This document shows, in pieces, positions 40,342 through 44,857 of a DNA stretch of 44,857 nucleotides; the first letter of the stretch is position 1; each line of letters opens with the position of its first letter. Under the pieces are notes generated by a model. That model saw nothing but the letters and a program-made list of their open reading frames with translations, searched no databases and was not told where the DNA came from. A program made the translations under genes and the position numbers. This DNA comes from Acidimicrobiia bacterium (GTDB lineage: Bacteria; Actinomycetota; Acidimicrobiia; Acidimicrobiales; Aldehydirespiratoraceae): contig JAJEDD010000022.1 of the NCBI GenBank assembly GCA_022821685.1, positions 1 to 44,857 on the forward strand. The letters run 5' to 3'.

Positions 40342-41631
40342 ATGACCGGCCCCCAGGCCTCGACCCTTCCGCTGCCCCGCTATCTGCTGCCCGACAACCA
40401 CCAGGTGTCACAGGGTCGGCTCAGTATCGGGGGATGCGATTTGCTCGAATTGGCCGAATCCTTCGGGACGCCGCTGTTCGTCTACGACGAAGAGCACCTG
40501 CGCAGCCGCTGCCGCGAGGCGGTGGACGCCTTTGGTGCCGGTGTGGCCTACGCGGCCAAGGCCTTCCTGTGCGTGGCCATGGCGCGCCTCGTGCACTCCG
40601 AGGGCATGTGCCTCGACGTGTCCACCGGCGGCGAGCTGCATGTGGCGCTGGCCGCGGGCGTGCCCGGGGACCGCCTCGTGCTGCACGGCAACAACAAGTC
40701 GATGGGCGAGCTGCGCCGGGCGATGGAGGCAGGCGTGGGACGGATCGTGGTGGACAGTTTCGACGAGCTAGACCGCCTCGACGCCCTCCACGCCGAGACC
40801 GGGGCGCGGCCCCGAGTCCTGCTGCGCTTTACCCCCGGTGTCGAGGCCCACACCCACACCTACCTGCTCACCGGCACCGACGACTCCAAGTTCGGCTTCA
40901 CTGTGTCCACCGGCGCAGCCGCGGCTGCGATGGATAGGGCCCGGTCCTCGGACTCGGTCGAGGTGGCCGGGGTGCACTGCCACATCGGCAGCCAGGTGTT
41001 CGAGGCGTCGTCGTTCGCGAGGGCAGCAGCGGTGATCGCCGCCGCGGCCGAGCCTTTCGGGGTGGACGAGATATCCATAGGCGGCGGGCTCGGGGTGCCC
41101 TACGCGGACGGAGAGTCGGCGCCGACGATCGCTCAGTGGGGCGAGGCGGTGCTCGGGGCGTTCGGGGCGGCAGGAGTAACCGCCAGGGTGATGGCCGAGC
41201 CGGGACGGGCCATCGCCGCGTCCGCCGCGGTCACCCTCTACACGGTGGGGACCGTCAAGACCATCGAGGGGGTCCGGACCTACGTGGCCGTCGACGGCGG
41301 GATGAGCGACAATCCCCGGCCGGTGCTCTACGGAAGCGGGTACGAGGCCTTCCTGCCCCGCGCCGTTGATTCGCAACGCGACCGAGTGGTGACGGTGGTG
41401 GGCAAGCACTGCGAGTCCGGCGACACGCTGGTGCGCGACGCCGCAGTTCCGTCCGACATCGCGGTGGGAGACATTCTGGCCACTCCGGTCACCGGCGCCT
41501 ACGGCCACTCGATGGGCTCCAATTACAACAAGATCCTGCGGCCCGCAGTGGTGTTCGCCGCCGGTGGGGAGGCCCGCGTCGTGGTCAGGCGCGAGACCTA
41601 CGACGATCTGCTGGCCTGCGAACTGCCCTGA
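40342..41631 (+). CDS. lysA: Diaminopimelate decarboxylase
   Basis: 429 residues, PLP-dependent alanine-racemase fold. It makes L-lysine from meso-DAP. Motifs: the PLP lysine in VAYAAKAFLC, HCHIGSQVFE, SIGGGLGVPYADGE, EPGRAIAASA, GKHCESGD (catalytic Cys region) and GAYGHSMGSNYN. ATG 40342 is 4 bp after argS, so argS-lysA form an operon. I see no lysine riboswitch. Confidence 0.94.
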   Translation: MTGPQASTLPLPRYLLPDNHQVSQGRLSIGGCDLLELAESFGTPLFVYDEEHLRSRCREAVDAFGAGVAYAAKAFLCVAMARLVHSEGMCLDVSTGGELHVALAAGVPGDRLVLHGNNKSMGELRRAMEAGVGRIVVDSFDELDRLDALHAETGARPRVLLRFTPGVEAHTHTYLLTGTDDSKFGFTVSTGAAAAAMDRARSSDSVEVAGVHCHIGSQVFEASSFARAAAVIAAAAEPFGVDEISIGGGLGVPYADGESAPTIAQWGEAVLGAFGAAGVTARVMAEPGRAIAASAAVTLYTVGTVKTIEGVRTYVAVDGGMSDNPRPVLYGSGYEAFLPRAVDSQRDRVVTVVGKHCESGDTLVRDAAVPSDIAVGDILATPVTGAYGHSMGSNYNKILRPAVVFAAGGEARVVVRRETYDDLLACELP

Positions 41632-41632
41632 G

Positions 41633-41667
41633 GGGATTCGCTCGCCTGTTAGCTCGGCGTTTGCCCC
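41633..41667 (-). repeat. Dispersed element fragment, copy 9
   Basis: The minus strand has GCCGAGCTAACAGGCGAGCG, the left end only, between the convergent lysA and kinase genes. Confidence 0.5.
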
Positions 41668-42470
41668 TGACCCGGTCGCGCCGGAGTTGCGTTCCTCGGT
41701 CGCCACGCGGCGACCATTCGCTGCCACCACCGCGCTGGTGACGCCCCTGTCTTGGGTAGCGGTGGAGGTTCGGGCCGGACAGGCATGAACTCGACAGTCG
41801 GCGTGGAATCGGCGCGTCGAACATTCGCCACCGGAGCGGGCAGCGAATCGGCACCGCCTCGAGCCAGCATCCGGGCGGCGCGCGGCGCGTTCAGAGCGCC
41901 GTCGCCTTCCAGCATGAACGACATTTCCGCGCTGAGCGTCGGCGAGCATCCCAGGCGGCGCAGGTCGGCAACTCGCCATGATGCTGTTGGGTCCAGCAAG
42001 ATCCCGGTGGACAGCTCGACCAGGGTAAGGGCCAGCGCCGCCAGGTCAGCGCCGAAGCGGGCCGGCGTGCCTGGCTTCAGCCTTCCGGGGCTGAACCGCT
42101 CGAGCGGTCGGCCGTCGGCCGGGCAGGCCGCGTCGAAGTCCGCCAGCCACAGCTCGCCGTCGTGGCTCAGAAGCAGGTTGGCCGGCTTGATGTCGGCATG
42201 AACGAGCCCCGCGTCGTGGACCCTGGCTAGGGCCGTTGCGGCGGCGGCGCCGACCGCCCTGACCTCATCCTCGGCCAGAGGGCCCCGGGCCTGAAGCACA
42301 TCGGCTAGCGAGCAAGCTGCCCTGTCGAGTGTCAGCCCGTGCGGCCTAGCGCCCTGTAGAGGCACTATTCCGGGGCCGCGCAGAGCCTGGAGGTGGCGAG
42401 CCTCCCGGGCTGCAGCCTCCGCCGACGAGCAGTCCTTCGAGAACAGTTGGACGCTGCTGTCCATGAACAT
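41649..42470 (-). CDS. Ser/Thr protein kinase-like protein, short and atypical
   Basis: 273 residues. The C-lobe is clear: VHDAGLVHADIKPANLLLSH (catalytic HxD, Asp93, as HAD in place of HRD) and LWLADFDAACP (DFG as DFD). The APE-like region is PGTPARFGADLAALALTLVEL. The N-lobe is short: no glycine-rich loop is seen and the start lies only 90 residues before the catalytic loop. The C-terminal tail is Pro-rich without a membrane helix. It could be a weak kinase or a pseudokinase. ATG 42470 or 42464. It is divergent from the coiled-coil gene. Confidence 0.75.
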   Translation of the reverse strand: MFMDSSVQLFSKDCSSAEAAAREARHLQALRGPGIVPLQGARPHGLTLDRAACSLADVLQARGPLAEDEVRAVGAAAATALARVHDAGLVHADIKPANLLLSHDGELWLADFDAACPADGRPLERFSPGRLKPGTPARFGADLAALALTLVELSTGILLDPTASWRVADLRRLGCSPTLSAEMSFMLEGDGALNAPRAARMLARGGADSLPAPVANVRRADSTPTVEFMPVRPEPPPLPKTGASPARWWQRMVAAWRPRNATPARPGQGQTPS

Positions 42471-42516
42471 TAGTATATGTGAGTGGTCTCAATTGCCCGT
42501 GTCTCAGTGATGTGAT

Positions 42517-43020
42517 ATGATGGAATTCATGTTGATTGCATTGATATCTGTGTTGGGTTCCGGCCTGATCGGAACCATTGGTGTGCTGGTCCACTTCCTG
42601 CTCAAGCAGGGCTCGGAGCAGCGGGATCGTGCTGAAAGGCTTCATCGTGAGGCGATGGCCGCGATTGTCGAGCAGGGTTTCGAGCAGCGGGATCGTGCGG
42701 ACGGGCTTCATCGTGAGGCGATGGCCGCGATTGCTAAACAGGGCGTCGAGCAGCAGGACCATGCTGACAGGCTTCACGGTGAGGCGATGGCCGCTATTGC
42801 CGGGCAGCGGGATCATGCTGAAGGGCTTCATCGTGAGGCGATGGCCGCTATTGCCAAGCAGGGGTTCGAACTGCGGGACCATGTTGACAGGCTTCACGGT
42901 GAAGCCATGGCGGCCATCACCGAGTTGCGGGACCATGTTGACAGGCTTCACCGTGAGACAATGGCCGCTGTGTCTGCGCTGGCCGAGCGCACCGCCACGC
43001 TCGAGGCGAAGGTTGGATAG
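42517..43020 (+). CDS. Membrane-anchored repeat coiled-coil protein
   Basis: 167 residues. One N-terminal transmembrane helix (MLIALISVLGSGLIGTIGVLV) is followed by six related units of 18-22 residues: QRDRAERLHREAMAAI, QRDRADGLHREAMAAI, QQDHADRLHGEAMAAI, QRDHAEGLHREAMAAI, LRDHVDRLHGEAMAAI, LRDHVDRLHRETMAAV. Lengths of 22 and 18 (11+11, 11+7) suit a hendecad/heptad coiled coil, which would oligomerise beneath or outside the membrane. The function is unknown. The repeats are also tandem at the DNA level, so the number could vary between strains. Confidence 0.75.
   Translation: MMEFMLIALISVLGSGLIGTIGVLVHFLLKQGSEQRDRAERLHREAMAAIVEQGFEQRDRADGLHREAMAAIAKQGVEQQDHADRLHGEAMAAIAGQRDHAEGLHREAMAAIAKQGFELRDHVDRLHGEAMAAITELRDHVDRLHRETMAAVSALAERTATLEAKVG
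42615..42970 (+). repeat. 66/54-bp tandem repeats inside the coiled-coil gene
   Basis: Repeated blocks around AGGCTTCATCGTGAGGCGAT and GGCCGCGATTG occur six times, spaced about 66 or 54 bp, all in frame. Confidence 0.85.
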
Positions 43021-43024
43021 CGCC

Positions 43025-43176
43025 TAGAGGCGTCGCTATAGGGGCGGGCGAATAGGCGAGCGAGTCCGGGCCATACGGGCGAGGCCGTGGCCCGAGCGGC
43101 CCGTGAGCGCAGCGAACAAGGGCGGGAATGACCCGGCTGCGACGCGATTGGCTCTCACCTATTTGCGCGCCCTCTT
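43025..43176 (+). repeat. Dispersed element, copy 10 (type A, complete)
   Basis: The left end TAGAGGCGTCGC and CGGGCGAATAGGCGAGCGAG match the right end CTCACCTATTTGCGCGCCCT as inverted repeats. There is a small insertion in the left arm. It fills most of the 235-bp gap before hom. Confidence 0.8.
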
Positions 43177-43243
43177 TGCCGACCAGCCCGAGGCGTCACG
43201 GCGCGAGCGGGGCGGTCGACAGAGTCGAGGGTCGGCAGACCGG

Positions 43244-43249
43244 TAGCTT
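43244..43249 (+). promoter_or_regulatory. -10 element of hom (leaderless type)
   Basis: TAGCTT is exactly 6 nt before GTG 43256. The GGAGGG between them touches the GTG and is too close to act as a ribosome-binding site. Confidence 0.45.
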
Positions 43250-43255
43250 GGAGGG

Positions 43256-44554
43256 GTGAACCGGCTCCGCGTGGGACTACTCGGCTGCGGCAATGTGGGC
43301 GCCGCCCTCGTGGCCCTGCTCGATGAGCAGCGCACCGCAGTGGCGGCCCGCACCGGCATCGAGTTGGAGATCACCCGCATCGCGGTGCGCTCCACCGCAA
43401 GGGACCGGGGCTTGAGTATTGATCCGTCGGTGTTCTGCACCGATGCGGCTGCCATCGCCTCCGATCCCGAGATCGACATCGTTGTAGAGGTCCTCGGCGG
43501 GATCGAGCCAGCCCGCACGCTGCTGCGCGACGCCATCGCGACCGGCAAGCCCGTGGTCACCGGCAACAAGGAGCTGCTCGCCAACCACGGCGCCGAGCTG
43601 TTCGGCGCCGCCGACGACGCAGGAGTCGATCTGCTTTTCGAGGCAGCCGTGGCCGGCGCCATTCCGCTCATCCGGCCGCTGCGGGAGTCGCTGGCCGCCG
43701 AGCCGATCGAGCGGATCATGGGGATCGTCAACGGCACCACCAACTACATCCTCACCCAGATGGCCGACCGCGGCGCCGACTACGCCGAGGCGTTGAGCGA
43801 AGCTCAGAGCCTGGGCTACGCCGAGCGCGACCCCACCGCCGACGTCGAGGGGTTCGACGCCGGGGCGAAGGCGGCCATCATCGCCACCGTGGCCTTCGGC
43901 GCGGTGGTGGTGGCCGGCGACGTCTACCACGAGGGGATCTCCGATATCACCCTCCACGACATCGAGATGGCCCGGCGACTGGGATACGCCGTCAAGGCGA
44001 TCGCGGTGGCCGAGAGAACCGGCGAGCCCCCCGAGGTGGCCGTGCGGGTCCATCCGGCCATGGTGCCGGTGCAGCATCCGCTGGCCGGCGTGCGCGACAG
44101 CTTCAACGCGGTGTTCGTCCAGGGTGGCGCAGTGGGCGAGCTCATGTTCTACGGCCGGGGCGCGGGAGGCCGTCCCACCGCCGGCGCCGTCTTGGGCGAC
44201 CTCGTGGACGCGGCTGTGAACCTCTCGTCCGGCGGTCCGGGCCGCATCGGCCGCCTGGTCCCGGCCAAGGTCCGCTCGATAGATGACCTGCGGTCCGAGT
44301 ACTACCTGGCCCTGGAGGTGGCCGACCGGCCCGGCGTGCTGGCCTCGGTGGCCGCAGTGTTCGGTCACCACGGGGTGTCGATCAGATCGATGGAGCAGCA
44401 CGGTCTCGGCGACGAAGCCCGCCTGGTGTTCATCACCCACGAGTGCCGCGAGCGCGATCTGCAGGCCACGCGGCGCGACCTCCGCGGCCTCGACGAGGTC
44501 CACGAGCTGGGCAGCGTTATCCGGGTGATAGGCCACGACCACCCGCAGCACTGA
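43256..44554 (+). CDS. hom: Homoserine dehydrogenase
   Basis: 432 residues. It reduces aspartate semialdehyde to homoserine for threonine and methionine. NAD(P)-binding VGLLGCGNVGAALVALL, catalytic-domain VVTGNKELLANHGAEL, GIVNGTTNYILTQM and SEAQSLGYAERDPTADVEGFDA, and a C-terminal ACT domain (YYLALEVADRPGVLASVAAVF) for feedback control. With lysA upstream it continues an aspartate-family gene group that is interrupted by the kinase and coiled-coil genes. Confidence 0.95.
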   Translation: MNRLRVGLLGCGNVGAALVALLDEQRTAVAARTGIELEITRIAVRSTARDRGLSIDPSVFCTDAAAIASDPEIDIVVEVLGGIEPARTLLRDAIATGKPVVTGNKELLANHGAELFGAADDAGVDLLFEAAVAGAIPLIRPLRESLAAEPIERIMGIVNGTTNYILTQMADRGADYAEALSEAQSLGYAERDPTADVEGFDAGAKAAIIATVAFGAVVVAGDVYHEGISDITLHDIEMARRLGYAVKAIAVAERTGEPPEVAVRVHPAMVPVQHPLAGVRDSFNAVFVQGGAVGELMFYGRGAGGRPTAGAVLGDLVDAAVNLSSGGPGRIGRLVPAKVRSIDDLRSEYYLALEVADRPGVLASVAAVFGHHGVSIRSMEQHGLGDEARLVFITHECRERDLQATRRDLRGLDEVHELGSVIRVIGHDHPQH

Positions 44555-44561
44555 CATGCGC

Positions 44562-44717
44562 TTAGAGGCCGAGCGAATAGGTGAGCGATTCTGGCCCAAA
44601 GGGGCGAGGCCGTGGGCTGTGTTGCTGGGGTTTGGGCGGCCCGTGAGCACAGCGAAGGTGAGCGGGAATGACCCCGTCGCGACGCGACTGGCTCTCACCA
44701 ATTTGGGCGCCCTCTTA
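44562..44717 (+). repeat. Dispersed element, copy 11 (type A, complete)
   Basis: From TTAGAGGCCGAGCGAATAGG to CTCACCAATTTGGGCGCCCT and CTTA. It follows hom and is head-to-tail with copy 12, sharing TTAG at 44715-44718. The left arm reads TAGGTGAG and the right arm CTCACCAA. Confidence 0.85.
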
Positions 44718-44857
44718 GAGGCCGAGCGAATAGGCGAGCGATTCCGGCCCATACGGGCGAGGCCGTGGCCCGAGCGGCCCGTGAGCGCAGCGAACAAGAG
44801 CGGGAAAGACCCCGATGCGACGCGACTGGCTCTCACCAATTTGGGCGCCCTCTTAGT
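44715..44857 (+). repeat. Dispersed element, copy 12 (type A, complete)
   Basis: From TTAGAGGCCGAGCGAATAGG to CAATTTGGGCGCCCTCTTAG at the window end, about 142 bp. It is the cleanest copy and a good reference for the family. Copies 11 and 12 together explain the whole 303-bp stretch after hom. Confidence 0.87.

Noticed and set aside
40340..40345. Lysine riboswitch or other leader control before lysA
   Set aside because: Only 4 bp separate argS and lysA and no leader structure is possible there.
43277..44839. 520-codon open frame on the minus strand opposite hom and the last repeats
   Set aside because: Shadow of hom plus translated repeat; no protein-like composition.

Overview
The window looks like a chromosome segment of a high-GC actinobacterium. 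The markers are a DUF3107 protein, the histidine-phosphatase/DUF3090/SCO1664 trio, a mycothiol-nitroreductase (Rv2466c) homologue, an F420-type FrhB-like iron-sulfur protein, a PdtaS-like sensor kinase and an argS-lysA-hom neighbourhood. A complete System I cytochrome c maturation operon (ccmABCDEFGH) is less usual for the phylum, and together with the many leaderless-type starts it makes an Acidimicrobiia-like lineage my best guess. This is inference, since there is no rRNA here. Layout: (1) 1-7285 is an accessory island: gene remnants, a PAPS-reductase-like gene broken at an 11-G run, a GHKL ATPase gene with a second frameshift, two unrecognised genes and an AAA ATPase with a nuclease-like tail. 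The first four intact-or-broken genes look like one operon and are a candidate undescribed defence cassette. (2) 7344-8658 holds a VapBC toxin-antitoxin pair and a flavin/F420-type oxidoreductase. (3) 8664-16011 is the ccm operon. (4) 16141-19143 is a large stand-alone adenine methylase/nuclease-like protein. (5) 19219-24810 holds DUF3179, HD, SixA-like, Mrp, DUF3107 and sensor kinase genes. (6) 25036-31933 holds GDPD, a lipid kinase, etfBA, the phosphatase/DUF3090/SCO1664 operon, UdgB and a lipoprotein. (7) 31974-36446 holds an amidohydrolase, a SerA-like dehydrogenase, a second VapBC and a secreted nuclease-like lipoprotein. (8) 36625-44554 holds a probable selenoprotein, an FrhB-like protein, tRNA-Arg, argS, lysA, a kinase-like protein, a repeat coiled-coil protein and hom. 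Three sequence-level themes run through the window. First, an in-frame TGA stands exactly at the nucleophilic Cys of the Rv2466c-like protein, behind a good ribosome-binding site and at the base of a hairpin, so it is a probable selenocysteine codon. Second, at many gene junctions the overlapping stop/start has been locally duplicated, leaving closed mini-ORFs of about 15-30 codons. These overlap the downstream start by 4 or 8 nt, and every spacing has the phase needed to hand a ribosome on. Third, a dispersed element of about 140-156 bp with imperfect, co-varying inverted ends occurs about a dozen times, often touching stop codons, once inserted in frame inside ccmB, and as a doubled core between etfB and etfA.
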